Shown here in pieces: positions 34,324 through 47,300 of a DNA stretch of 64,000 nt. The stretch lies in assembly GCF_000003815.2 (NCBI RefSeq), contig NC_049995.1, positions 15,018,976 to 15,082,975 of the forward strand. Direction: 5' to 3'. Below the pieces are notes generated by a model that ran no database searches, was not told the DNA's origin, and worked only from the letters and a program-made list of their open reading frames with translations. The stretch's first letter is position 1. Every line of letters begins with the position of its first letter. The DNA is from Branchiostoma floridae. Taxonomy: Eukaryota > Chordata > Leptocardii > Amphioxiformes > Branchiostomatidae. A program made the position numbers and the translations under genes.

Positions 34324-37300
34324 ATGGCAGACATGGCAAGAGCGCCACTTCCGTCAGCGAACGGAGAGCGAACTACAGTCAACTGGCACGACCATCAGGT
34401 CACAGCGCTGAAGGTAAGACGAGAGAAGAGAAATGCGAGCCACATGATATGTATGCCGAAAGAGAAATTTATGATTCACGTTTCAAATTAGCTTATTGGA
34501 TTAAAATGTTTTTGTTTTATTCTCACATTTCTAAACCACTTGCAGTTAGCCTTCAGTCTTGACCTTGCATTAATGATTTTAAAAAAAAAGTTTCCGTAAT
34601 CAAACTGTACATGTGAAGTACGGTGTGGTGATTTTCATCTTCGTCCCATATTGTTCTATGACATGATTGTTTACGTAGTTTTGGAGCTACTTTCTATATT
34701 CCAGGTTGTTTTGTAGACTTGTAAACTAACCAATTATGATAGGTTAACTTTTTCTTTGCCATCTTTGACATCATCGAGGAGGAAAAAGGGGGAAATATAT
34801 ATGTGTACATGGGCGCTGCCCTTGTCAAAATGCTACTTATCCTAATGGCACAACCAGAGAGTACTTACTCCCAACGTTTCAGTGTCCGTCAGACACCATC
34901 ATCAGGGTTAGAATGGCTGGATACGATTCTCGCTGCTACTTATAGCCGATGTAGGTGGCGCTGCAGCAGTTAGGATGCTGTCCCAAATGTGACTCAGTTT
35001 GTATCCCCCCTCGCCTCTGTCTGACAGACACCGAAACGTTAGTAGTAAGTACTTCCTGGTTGTGCCTAAAGAACCTTACTATATGAATAAAATTGCTACT
35101 TATCCTAATGATTAATACGGTGACTTTTTGCTTTCCCCACAGCCGGACCCGCCCGAGTGCCCGCCCGTGAAGCTGGTGTGGTGTGGGGACATCAGTGGGG
35201 AGGTGGGCGTGATGGGCTCATGGGACGGCTGGAGCAAAGTCTGGAAACTTAACAGAAGGTTAGAGGAGTAAAGTAGACCCTTGTCTACTGTATATAGCTT
35301 ATAGACAAAACTTGTTCAGCTCTTGGAATAAGCCTTCCTCATGCGAAAACGGTGAAAGTCAGCACATAGCAAATATTTCCTTTAACTAGTCGAATTGCCA
35401 AAAAAGGAATGGAGTTTGTGGTGTCTTGTAGAAGTTTTCTCTATGGATGGATGGAATAAGGAAGTAACGGAAGATTCTGTTGTTCCAGTGAGAAGGGAGA
35501 GTACAGCGTGGCGCTGAAGATCCCCTGTGGTCAGCACGAGTACAAGTTCCTGGTCAACAACACCTGGTTTCACGACGAGACCAAGGTAAAGATATCAATA
35601 GCATTGAGTCACGATAAGTTGTTTTCTTGTATTTCTCGTGGAAACTAGACAAATTGTTGTTGACATCGGGTAATATCTATGATAACTGGCTTCCTACCCT
35701 CTTATACTTAGATAGTGATAAAAGATTATATTAGTGATATTTATTACGGAAACTGATTTTAGAGTTAAATCAGAATAATCCAGCTACCGTGAGAACTACT
35801 ACCTGTCAGAACCGTAAGAGAAGAATGCATGTAAAGCTATTTTAAGGGAAATAAAATATATCATAATTATGCAAATGAAAGAATAAAATCCAAAGATTCT
35901 CACTCCCTTTCTTGGCCCGCTCTCCTCCATAGCCGACTGTATCCAACTCGTTTGGGACCCTGAACAACCTCGTCAACGTAGTCAAACTTTCCAATGGTCA
36001 AGCGAAAGCCGGCATCAATGGGGCCCATAAGAAGTCTATCCCCGACGATATCCCAAACAAAACGAACAAGCCCCTTAAACCATCCGAACCGACTCTTCCA
36101 AACAAAACAGCCAACGAAAGCTTAGATGGTTACAAACAGAAGGCAACAACCGCCACCACCGCTACCACCACAACGCCCCAAATCCAGGAAATTTGCAAGC
36201 TTGAGACAGCCAAATTAAAAGAAAGCTGCAAAACGAAGACGACAACCGTCACCAGCAACAACGTGACAGGCCCCCAAATCCCCCAGGAGATTCGCAAGCC
36301 TGAGGAGGTTAGCTTTGGTGATACTGGATTCGGTCAGCACGCCAAGCCTACAAGCAATGGTCCGGCCGACAGCGTTCAGGGGAAAGGAGAAGTCTCCAAT
36401 AAAGAGCCCATGCTACAGACGTGCCCAGTGCCGAAGACCACCGCCAGCCGAGCTTCTCGTCCAGTAGTCCCACCCAAACCTGGGAATTCGACGACAGCCA
36501 CTCCTTCATCAGCAGTTAATCCAGACCCGCTACTCACCACTAAGGCGACATCTAAAGATGTCTGTGTTGTGGAACCAGTGCAACAGAAGTGTCCGCAGTC
36601 ACAGACGACCGCTTACCGGGTTCCTCCAGCTAAATCCCTACCTAAAGCTCCGACGAAGGCAACAACCACAGCTCCTCCACAGAACGCCAGAGCTCGTCCC
36701 GAGGTCCCACCAAAGCGTACAGCAGATAAAACAGGCAGGCCTGAAGTTGGAACTGTTGGAGGTACAAGAAATCCCGAAGCAGCACCGCCAACAGCAAGAA
36801 ATACATTTAAACAGCCTCCCGCGACGAAGCCAAAACCCACCCAGAAACGTGTGGTGACTTCACAAGCTGCATCCAGGACGGCGGCTAAAACTGTGGACGG
36901 CAAGGGGCCCTCCTCACAGTCTGGCCAGGCAGAGACTCGGTATTGTACCCTTAGTCCTTTGATATTAGTGGGATCGTCTTTTAATCAAGAAGTTCAGTAG
37001 AAGCCGTTTAATCGCACACCCAATCTACCAGCGTATTTCGTGCAATTGTCCGACGTGTGCAATAGTGCGACGTTGCCCAGTTGGACTTTTCGTCGTGCAG
37101 ATAAGCTACGAGGGGCATTCAATAAGTAATGCCCCTGACCCACTGCCAGTTGTCTGATCTAGATGAAATGTTGCATGTGTAATGAGTCATATCTCTATGG
37201 ATTATGTTGCAAAAAAACAGCTCTGAACTAATTGTGGTTACTGATTTACTGGTGTTTGAACTGAGTCAGGTGCGAAATGGACCAGGTGTGAAATGGAGCA

Positions 37301-38067
37301 AGTTGAGTGTCGCGCAGTGATCCGGTTTTTGTATTTGAAAGGACGCACACCAAAAGGGACTTTTGATGAAATGAAAAAAACTTATGGTGATGATGCCCCA
37401 TCATATGACCTTGTAAAACGCTGGCATCCTGAATTCAAACAAGGCCGGAAGTCTGTGGAAACAGCTCCCAGACCTGGTCGTCCCTCTTCTGCCATTGATG
37501 AGGCACCTGTCGGAGGACCAACCTGGGATGTCCTACAAGAACGGTGTCCAGAGCTACATCAAATGATGGGAGAAATGTGGGTGGTTCCTATGTAGAGAAA
37601 GACTAATAACTGTGCCAAGTTTCATTAATCTCCTGCTATGGGAAATGGGTCAGGGACATTACTTATTGAATGCCCCTCGTAACAATAGAGTGAATGGGAG
37701 CCGGTTTGGGACCTGGGGAATCCGTTCAATTGACAGAAGTGTGCGTTTATCTGCAATTTACTGGCTTCTAATGCACTGCATAGGTATCACTTGCACAGAC
37801 CGTCATATTTACTAACCGTAGCTGTATCAACATAAGCTTTCAGTGTTACCATAGCAAAGTTCTTTTTTGGGAATTTCCTAGTGCCGTTGGTGACTGTAGT
37901 TTTACTTCTCGTCGCTAGGCAGAGCTGCAATAATAGGAATGCAGCATCGCATATTACCTAACTAAAGAAAGTTTCATCGTACTTTGGCAACTAATGGAAT
38001 GTTTATCATCTTCTTTCTTTGTAGCCACAAGACGTTTGCTGGAAGAAAGGCCAAGACGAACAACTGA
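34324..38067 (+). CDS. GBD gene A: single AMPK-type glycogen-binding domain with Pro/Thr/Lys-rich tail
   Basis: Five exons join in phase: 34324-34413, 35143-35258, 35489-35585, 35933-36939, 38025-38067 (450 aa). Residues about 40-110 form a CBM48/AMPK-beta-like domain: VKLVWCGDISGEVGVMGSWD, GWSKVWKLNR, HEYKFLVNNTWFHDETK, SNSFGTLNNLVNVV. The positions that bind sugar in rat AMPK beta1 (W100, K126, W133, T148, N150) have counterparts in DGW, YKF, NTW, GT and NN; the L146 equivalent is Phe. The rest is Thr/Pro/Lys-rich with possible SH3 ligands (VVPPKPG, EVPPKRTA), and a small last exon ends GRKAKTNN. There is no AMPK-beta C-terminal domain. Probably a cytosolic glycogen-binding adaptor; function unproven. 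Confidence 0.85.
34848..35066. mobile_element. Repeat with GGCACAACCAG ends and flanking ~17-bp direct repeats
   Basis: GGCACAACCAG at the left mirrors CCTGGTTGTGCC at the right, with AACGTTTC and GAAACGTT inside. TGCTACTTATCCTAATG occurs just before (34831-34847) and again at about 35092-35108. The same family is at 23838-24620. Confidence 0.65.
37109..37680 (+). mobile_element. Mariner/Tc1-like element with truncated transposase
   Basis: The perfect terminal inverted repeat ACGAGGGGCATTCAATAAGT...AATG is flanked by TA, as in the Tc1/mariner superfamily. It is inserted in the last intron of GBD gene A. Length is about 572 bp, well short of the roughly 1.3 kb of a full element. Confidence 0.85.
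37293..37595 (+). pseudogene. Mariner transposase N-terminal HTH fragment
   Basis: 100 codons encoding the first helix-turn-helix region typical of mariner transposases (CRAVIRFLYLKGRTPKGTFD, APSYDLVKRWHPEFKQGRKS, PRPGRPSSAIDEA). The second HTH and the DDE/D catalytic domain are missing, so it cannot encode an active transposase. It probably survives as part of a non-autonomous element. The ATG at 37293 is the first in frame. Confidence 0.75.
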
Positions 38068-38269
38068 AGGTTTAATATAGGATATAGAGGTAGGAACAGA
38101 TGATAATATAATATTTCTTCTGACTGACTTTTTAACAATTAGTCATTCTTAGATAACTTTGCTATATGAACAATAGAACATGATTGACTCATCTCTTGTT
38201 TCATGTCTTTTTCTCCAGATCTGGAAAAACATGATGCAACGGAGACTTCGACAATGACCTAAGAAGATG

Positions 38270-40040
38270 CATGTAAATGCTCTATTACCATTGGTCATGG
38301 TGTCACGGTCGATCCTAATATTAAGAAGCTATGGATCGTACCAAAAAAACGAACAAACTAAAAAGAAACAGAAATTAAATGGAAAAGTTTATGAAAGCAA
38401 CCGTTACAATATCATTAATGACAGACAATTTCATGATCAATTGAAGTGCACAATTTGCCACACTTAGAATACTTTAAATGAAATAGAAGTCTTAAATAAT
38501 CTATTATTTGCTGCTTAAGAGCAGGTAGTTGTTGATTGTGGTTTAAACAGTATGTATGATAATTCTTAAGCATCTAGATGATACAAAATCAGACATCAGA
38601 TAAGTCAAAGCTATGCATAAATACATGCTGCAATGAAATAGGATGTTGTAGATGATGATACGCTGCTACGTGTAAATATGCTGCTACTACGTATGATTGT
38701 AACTATGACATTGATAGTATAGCTACTTTAAGCTGCTATAAATGATATATCATAATAACTGCCACGACCGATTCCCTTAGAGTTGTTGCTTGTATTTAAA
38801 ATATAAGGGATGAACAAAATGCTTGTAGCTGAACGTTCTAAACATTGTAGACGACAATCAAAGCAGGTAACTTGTTCAGTACATAATCACATGGGGTATA
38901 AGAGAGACTTCACCATTGAAAAGGGTTGCCCTATATGTGTGTTTTTTTGTGTACTTCTGTGTGGCTGCCATTTCCAACATACACCAAGATTAATGTGCCA
39001 ATTCACATAAGTCACCTTAGCTCAGAGGAACTGTCTCGTAAACCGGGGGTCGTGAGTTCAAACCTCACAGGTGGATGAAGTCGGTTTCTTGATCACTCTT
39101 CTTCTTCTAAACAAGAAAAGTTTGCACTAATATCTTACTTCTTTCTTATCGGAGAAAGGAGTACGTGTCCTTGTCTGTACAGCGATAGCCTGTATGCTAG
39201 ACTGTTCACAGGGCCAATACAGCCCAACTACAGCAGACCTCCGATACTCTGATAAACACGATAGATATTACTGAGATCCGGCTGGAGTCTGGTATCCGGG
39301 CTATTAGAGCGTTATCAGCCGCATAAATTCCACGTTATTTACCCTAGCTACTTCACAGATGTGCAAGCTGTTAGCCTGTGTTTACAACGACAATCTTTAT
39401 TGACACGACAAAAGTACAGCGACTTTCGTAAGGTCTACATGTATAACAACTACTTACAGTACAACTAAACACAAGCTCTCGTTGGCTGGGCTTAATGACC
39501 CCCTCCCCGGCGGCAATCGTAGGACCGGCCGCTAGGGGCGCAGTTTTAGTCAGGCTATGCAAGCTGTGATGTTTATCAAATCTAACATGTCAGAGTTGAA
39601 GCTTTGACATTTCGCTAGATCAGATCACACACCTCTCAGTATACAGTAACCTTAAAGTGAACAAACAGGTTTAGTCTCCGTCAGCTTGAAGACAAATACG
39701 TTTGTGGCGGACAAGCTCTGAAGTATCTAAGTCTATCATTGTCGTCCGATTTTTCCTCACAGGTAGGAATATATCCATTGTTCAAATTAATGATCTCTGA
39801 GGTAGGTTTGCTACGCTCCGTAGAAAGTTATAACATGGTCTTTTGAAACTAGAAAAAATTACAGTCTTTCCTCCTGGCTGGCTGTTGAAAAAGACCAGAA
39901 CAGTTTTCTTTGCGTAGTTACAAAGGATTTCTGCTTCTTCGTGGTTTCAACTGCAACACGTTGTGCTCGAAAGTTGCTAACATTTTGTTCAGAAAGTAGT
40001 TTATTAGGGTAGAGAAATATATTTACGTGACGAAGACAGG
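38270..40040. other. Intergenic stretch between GBD genes A and B (first part)
   Basis: AT-rich, no convincing exon. Contains the tRNA-like sequence listed separately at 39011-39074. An intron-like acceptor (CTCCAG at about 38219) may begin a further 3' UTR exon of gene A. Confidence 0.4.
39011..39074 (+). pseudogene. Degenerate tRNA-Thr(CGU)-like sequence
   Basis: A-box-like TTAGCTCAGAGG, anticodon loop CTCGTAA (anticodon CGT), variable loop, perfect T arm GTGAG-TTCAAAC-CTCAC and a partial acceptor stem (CACCT with AGGTG). The D arm and anticodon stem are shortened and mispaired, so this looks like a tRNA pseudogene or the head of a tRNA-derived SINE. Confidence 0.55.
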
Positions 40041-40079
40041 ATCATTGTTTGTTTGTTTGTTGTGCACTCGTGCAAATAT

Positions 40080-41055
40080 AATTCTATGTCATCCTGACCT
40101 TGCCGAGCGCGTTCGTAAAAGAGACATACAACATTGAAGAAAAGGCACACACAGAAAAAAACTAATATCTTTAGAAAATAGTTGTGAGATACCTATACAA
40201 GATAAGGTGGGATAATTGGTGGAGTGCTGGACGTGACCAGATAAGCAACTACAGTCGGTGTATTTGTGGTGCATCCAGGTAAACATAATTCCATGTCATC
40301 CTGACCTTACCGGTCAATGACGCGTTTGTAAGAGAGACGTACAATCTAAAGAAAAATCACATACAGAAAAGAATCAATAGCTTTTAAAAGGTGTCTATGG
40401 AGGCAGACGTGTCAAATGGATGATAGAAGAGAAGAATTTTTCCAAATAGGGACAAATAAGCAATGCCATGTGAAGTCAGTCTTTTTCAGTCCCCACTCAA
40501 AATTGGGCAAATTAAAGCGTATCTGAAACCATAGGTCCCTCTATAACGTCAGGTTACTTTGTCTTAATGCACGAAGAGGAGTGTGCACAATTGAAGACCA
40601 CATGACACTGTCGGCTTCATTCGTAAGCAAGCGTGACCAGATTAGCAACTACATACGGTGCTTTTGTTCTCCACTCAGGTGAACATAATTCCACTGTGTC
40701 ATGCTGACCTTACCTGTTCCGGACGCGTTTGTAATGGAGGCACACAAAATTGAAGACAGGTCACACACAGAACGTCTTTAAAAAAACGCTCCTGCTAGGG
40801 CAACCTCACTCCCCTGGGCACAAAGCAACGTGCGGGGCATTGTCCAGTAAAGTCTAGACGTAGAAAAAACGCTCGTTATGTTGTCATGTCGTAGTTGGGA
40901 TGAGACCATATTTCATATTTCATCTAAGCATATCGCAGTAGAGCGAAGGAAAGCGTACCTCGTCTTCACGTTACTTTCAAATTGTCTAAATACACAAAAA
41001 TAGGAGTGTGCACTTTTAAAGACCACATGACACTGTTGGCTTCATTCATAAGCAA
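40080..41055. repeat. Diverged direct repeats
   Basis: A ~90-bp block with GTCATCCTGACCTTACC, GACGCGTTTGTAA, GAGAC and CACACAGAA recurs at about 40088, 40295 and 40697. A second block, GACCACATGACACTGT-(C/T)GGCTTCATTC, recurs at about 40596 and 41022. No coding potential is evident. Confidence 0.65.
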
Positions 41056-41447
41056 GTAGTGATGTTTATCGGGGTTAGATATGACCTCCCATGTCAGATG
41101 TGAAAGTGCATAGTTCACTAGTGCTTCATCGGATGTAAACATACAGATTAGACTTTATGTCATGCAGAAGTAATTGTGTATATGTAAGCTCAAATATGGG
41201 TTCTCGCGCCATTATCATTCATATCTTTAATGTCTATTTTTTTTTAATTGATCAAGACGCTTGGTCACCTCTATAATTAAAAAATGATAATATTTTCTTT
41301 TATGCAAATGTTGAGATGGATGGGAATAATTGGTAAAAGAACGGTCGAGCAGACAGCTAAACCACAGAAAGTGGACGCATCAGAAGAGGAAATTCGTGGG
41401 AGGGTCATCTATGTGTGACAGAGGCCTTGCCCCATGTTGCGTCACTT

Positions 41448-41815
41448 AGGTCATGTTGATTGATTTTATGGATGGCATCCCGGCACGCATCAACAAACAA
41501 ACAAACTGTAAATCGTATACGTACAAAGCAGCTACAAAATGAGCAAATATATAACGTAGATTGCAAAGAAATGCCATAGAATGCCAACGTCAATTCCAAG
41601 GTCAAAAAAGAAGATGTGAAAGAACAAAAATGAAGTGATTATTGTTCGGTATACCATACCCCGTGTGTGTGCTCAGTCATTTGTTCAACCTTCCTGACCA
41701 CTCGTATTTAATAATAAAGGCAACTTGCGTAACCAATTCTATTTCATTCGCACTCTCGCATCAGTTTTGGGGTTTCCAAAAGGATGTCATCCATATGATC
41801 AAATCAACATGGCCA
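41448..41815. mobile_element. MITE, ~368 bp, related to the AGGCAACACTGACTT family
   Basis: AGGTCATGTTGATTGATTTT followed by ATGGATGGCATCC mirrors GGATGTCATCCATATGATCA followed by AATCAACATGGCC. It ends about 120 bp upstream of the proposed GBD gene B TATA box. Confidence 0.65.
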
Positions 41816-41936
41816 TAAGGATATTGCAGTAATAAACACGCCAGGAATTTTGCGGGAACCACGTCGGGCTTTGACAATGCGAGGTGCCAAGTGACCCTCA
41901 TACGTGCCTCTGGACGTCGTGACGTCTGTACGAAGT

Positions 41937-42052
41937 AAATATATATTTTCATCATGTATCTTGGCTTCAGTCCCAGCCTGGCCAGTTCACTCCGGGCTAC
42001 TCCAGTAGACCATCTTCGCTGTTCAGCGCGGTAGAGTTTACAGATTATACAG
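41937..42052 (+). promoter_or_regulatory. Candidate core promoter and 5' exon of GBD gene B
   Basis: AAATATATATT (41937-41947) lies about 30 bp upstream of an initiator-like TCAGTCC (41967), followed by an exon ending ACAG|GTGAGC at 42052/42053. A GTGACGTC site lies at about 41918. The block GGCTTCAGTCCCAGCCTG matches GGCTCAGTCCCAGCCTG at 55191-55207 upstream of the paralogous gene C. Confidence 0.5.
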
Positions 42053-43835
42053 GTGAGCATTCATCTAACGTTTTCCTATCGCAACCATATATTTATAAGT
42101 ACTGAATAGAGGTACTATTGCTGTAGATGTATAACACATATTTCAATACGAAATATATAACGTAAATCTGGTATTAGAGGTCACAAGTGGTTACAGTAAA
42201 CTATAACAGGTTGGATATTATCATCGTTGGTGAATCGTGATGATGGAATAAGATTTATATGAGTAACCGGTTACCAGTTTGTAGAAAACGATTTCCTGAC
42301 CATAGTATTTGTTTATGGTTTAAGGATTTTACAGTTCGCACTTGATTGTTATTACTGGGGTGCGTACGTGCTAGGGCGACCTTAGAAGGTCAGTGACAAT
42401 TATTAAACAGGTTTTAAATTGATATTTATCAATTTTGAGATACAAATGAGTAACCAGCTACCAGTTTGTAAAAAGCTGCTGGTTTACCATAACGTTAAAC
42501 TTTGTTTACTGGCTGAAGAGATTTAGAGTTCCTACTTGGGTGTTATTGCTGGTATATGGACGTGTTTGGACGAACTCAGAGGGTCAACTACAGTTGATGG
42601 GTTAGGTTACAGTGTAAACATTACAGCCGGGTAATTCTGGTTGGAGCTGGGGTTTACTAAATAAGTAGCCAGATGGCCAACAGATTATCTGATTGTTACA
42701 CGTATTACAAATATGAATTTAGTGGTACAATTATAGGGATACTTTATGGTTAACAGTGTAGTTTAGTACCCAAGACATAAGGCATAGCCCATCGATAACA
42801 AGTTCTCGTTCAATGGTGTTTACGTAATAATCAATATAGATAAAAATGGTGAGCCATAGGGAAATATTGAGGGTTTCCAGATTGTGCAGTTTTGCAATAA
42901 TGTGGGCAAATGGCCAGCGGATAGACGTACTATGTTATATTGGGCAAATAATTTAAACAGACAAGATGCATTTCTACACATATTACGGTTGGGAACTATA
43001 CGAGTGATTGCTTTGGATAAACTTGCAGCAAACACAACACATCGCAAATGATACTCGAACTAAGACATCTAAAACGAAATAAAAGTATTTCACTCACACA
43101 AAAATGCTAGTCAAATTGATGAAAGATGATACACATATTGGAGGATATCTATTTATCAAAAGTATCGATGATAAAGTAAACTTGACAAATGCAAGTTTAG
43201 GGAAGTTTGTGTCAATGTCAATGGCATTACTCGGATTCCACAGGAAGTCATAATAACAAAGTAGTCGCATACATTTTGGACAGTCATCTAATTTGTGCAT
43301 TGTTTTCTTTTATTTGCAACGATTTCTGAAAAAAGTTTGGGGAATCTTACTCCTCCTTTGTACTAAAGAATACCGATATGTATTTGTTAGTCTTGAAAAG
43401 TGAAATACGATCGATTGGCTGTTAGTGATGCTACATACAATAAATCTCAGTCATGTCGTCTGTCATGGTTGAATTATTGGTTTGGTTATGATGCATCTGG
43501 GGGCATCTTCTGTAACAGGGGTCAGATTGTATCTATAGAGGCCATTGAATTACATCCAAGTCTTTCCACGCTAACATACAGAAAGAAATACTGAAAACCA
43601 TTCTCCTCTTAACATCACCAAACCCACAAATTACAGAAAAGATAGGATACTTCGTGTTCTACTGTCTCAGAAAAAAAATCCAATAAGATACAGTTTAACG
43701 TTTGACAAAGACTAGAGTAGTTGCTTACTGTACTGTTGTTCCATTGTTCGCTGCTAATCTGAGTACACGGTCCTTGTTAGAAAAAATACGATAAAATAAA
43801 AATAAAGGTATTTATTTGTCTTGTGTCCTCTACAG
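42053..43835. other. Presumed first intron of GBD gene B
   Basis: AT-rich, with GTTACCAGTTTGTA-type short repeats near 42260 and 42455. No exon recognised. Confidence 0.4.
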
Positions 43836-43857
43836 TAGCAAAAGGTCACGAGCCAAG

Positions 43858-44300
43858 ATGGCGGACCGAACAAAGGAATGTAGCCCTCTGACGGCCGAGA
43901 GGTCAAGTACAGCTGTCAAGGTAGGACTGAAATAGAAGAGTTATTCTATGTATGTAAATAAACGACTTAACTGCCATGTTTCCCCTTTCCCCTGCATTGC
44001 ATCACATGTACATAAGGTACTCTGTCATTGTCAAATATACATGCATTACCAGTTACAATCGTTGCGCAATAAACTTGACTTGACTTAACTATGAGGTCAA
44101 ATACGCAGTATGATTTTTATCAGTATTCTTTAAAAGCATGTGTCCAAAGTTAAAATCTTAAAGCTTGAAAAAGAGATGAAAACAAATATGATAACTTTAA
44201 TCACTCCACCCCAAGGGATTGATGTCCTGTTTTGTATTCTCTCTCTGTCTCCCCTCTCTCTCTCTATTTATCTCCCTCGCTGTCTCTCTCTCTCTCTGTA

Positions 44301-44337
<37 letters not shown>

Positions 44338-47300
44338 TTGTGTGTGTGTTGTGTGTGTGTGTGTGTGTGTGTGCTGTGTGTGTGCGCGTATGTGTTTGTG
44401 TCTGAGTTTGTGTATTTTTGCCTTGTAGTTTTGTACGTTCTGTCAGATGGCGCTTACTGTAGGAATTGGTGAAGTCTGTAATCTCAGATCGCCTTGTCGT
44501 CTAGATGCTGGCATAGTACGCTAAAGAAAACCTTAATAATTGCTTTTGTCCATAGGCCGGGGCAGAGGACAGCGTGCCTGTGACCTTTGTGCTGAGTTCG
44601 AAAGGAAGGACCAGCGGTGACGTGGTCATTCTGGGGTCATGGGACGACTGGAGTCAGGCACGGAAACTAGAAAATAAGTAAGTAGGACTCTAGTCTAGGG
44701 CTAAGCGAGTTTATCAAGCAAGCTTTTGTAAGCCAAGATTTTGACAAAATCGCCTCTGCAGTTCCAGAACAAGTCGCTAGGGGTCCAAACCATATTTGCT
44801 ATATCACAAGGCCACAGCATGCCCAGGTCAAAATATACCAAAAATAAGACTTAAAGTTCTGTTGCAATATCAAGGTCGCATGTCTGGTATTTTAAAATCT
44901 TTTGATTTTGTTGCAATTATGGGAATGTTTGTCTGAGTAATATTTATGTAAATTTCTGATATGTGTAAAATTGAAACCCGGAAAACCCTGCACAAAAATC
45001 CACGGATGATCATATATGTGAATGAGCTTTTTGATGTTTGTATGTTGTATTTAATGCTTTTATGTTTAGTTTGGTATGTGTTAGTTTAATATTGTATATG
45101 TAAACATTGTCATTGCAAGTTCTGATGTTTTTGTGAGTTTGTTAGTGCTTAGATTGTGGTATCTTTATGTATATGTGATGTGTTTATACTTGTGATTTCT
45201 TGTCTTGTATTTTTATATTTGTCCTTTTGTTGCAAATGGGAATGTTTGAGTAATATTTCTGTAAATTTGTGATATGTGTAAAATTGAAACCAGGGAAGGA
45301 AAACCCTGCACAGAAACCCAGGGATGACACCCCTGCACAGAAGTCCTGGGGAAGAAACCCCAGCACAAAAAATCCAGGGGGGATAAAACACCCCTGTAAA
45401 AAAAGTCCTAGGGAGCAAACCCTAGCCAAAAAAAGCCAGTGGGAATGGCCCCTGCAACAATATGTAAATGTGTTATAGTATATAGTACTGCATATGTCTA
45501 GATGATGGAGTAAATAGTAAGACACTAGTGTGTAAAATATGGTAAGGGAATGCTCGTGTAAATATTCTATAATGATTGTGTTTAGTTTTAAGTGATTATC
45601 TTTGAATGTTTTGTAATTTATAACTTGTGAATAAAATGTGAGAAAAAAAATATCAAGGTCGCATACCAGGGGGCCCAAAATTGACTTTGCCCTTTGTCTT
45701 CCCAACAGCTACTCACATACCTGATATCATCGTAATCTATTTAGAGGTTTTTGAGTTCTGCTAACTACAAATATCGGGAAACACAAACACAAAACACACA
45801 CAGACACCCACACACACAGCCTCACCCCAAACAATATCTCCATATTTCAGACATATAATCAGACTGATTGATCCTTACTATTATCTTGCAGGGAGGACAC
45901 GTTGGAAGCGTGTCTTGACTTACCCAGTGGAGACTATGAGTATAAATTCAAGATGGGCAAAACCTGGTTCTGCGACACGACAAAGGTATAGTGCACAGAA
46001 AGTTAACTTTCTCAACTAGAGTGCTATCCTTCTCTACGAAGGAAAAAGTCAATGCAATCTGTTTCATCTTAGCTTTGGCACAACCTATAAAGCTAAAAGC
46101 ATAGGCAGTTTACATGCCGGAACAAGACATGACTATAGTAGCCTTTAACAGGGGGCAGAGGCTGAATATTGAAGATGCCAACACTGATGTTTGAGAGACT
46201 TGTGCGCATTATAATGGACCCCAAACCAGTGTTTTTTTAACGAAGGGATTTGTGTTCTTTAGTTTCACCGTATCTATCCCCCACCTCCGTGTTCTACATT
46301 ATTCATTCACTCTAGAATATCCCATATCAAAGTATTATTTTCTATACAAAATTCACCTATTGAGAAGTTCCTCTTTACCTCCCTCCCCCACAGCCAGTAG
46401 TGCCGAACGTGTTTGGAACACTCAACAACTACATTGAAGTAGTCAAAGAGACGGATGGAGGCTCAGCTACAAGTTTTCCCGAGACGGTTCAAGTCACGCA
46501 TCTTGACCCTGAAATACTGCAGCAGGCACTTGCCAAAGTCTCGGAGGAGACACAAACGAGTGAGGTTGAAATTGAGAAAACTGACGAACGCAGCACTGCA
46601 GGAGGAGACGACAAGAATTCAACAACTTTTGTTGAAGAGCAGACGCCGATCCAAGAAGACAAGGTCTCGGAGGAGAAAGAAACGAGCAAAGATGGAGTTG
46701 AGAAAACTGATGAAAGCACTATTGCAGAATGTGTCAGGATCTCAGCAACATGTGTTGAAGAGAAGACGATCCAAGAAAACAAGGTCTCGGAAGAAAAAGA
46801 AGCGCCAGAAGATAAAATTGAGACAACTGATGAAAGTGGCATTGCAGAAAAAGACGACAAGATCTCTCCAACATGTTCTGAAGAGCAGACGATCCAAGAA
46901 GACACGGAGCCAACAGCGACAGTCGCACCACAGCAGTTTGTCATACAAGATTCACTGATGAGCATTTGTATGACGCCTGACATGCCTCCTCCAGTCATTT
47001 CAAAGCAGGCGACACATGAAGACAAGGATTTCTCCGAGGAAACAGTTTCACAGGGACGAAAAAGAGACGAGCCTACTGTCTGTGTCTGTAGAAAGCCAGT
47101 GCCGATTCCGGTCAGACCAGTTCCACAGGAGACTACTTCAAATGATGTCATCGAGTCTGAATCCGAGGCCATCACTGAAACAGCGTCACAAGATGAAACA
47201 GCTGCAGAGGGTTCTGAAGACACGAGTCAAAAGTCAAACGAAACAGCACAACAACATGAAGAAGTAGTAAAGGAAGAACAACCCGAGTTGACTATGGAAA

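Noticed and set aside
45184-45705. 173-codon minus-strand frame rich in FCAGV/FFPGF
   Set aside because: It is the complement of the degenerate CCCTGCACAGAA repeat in a nested insertion, not a gene.
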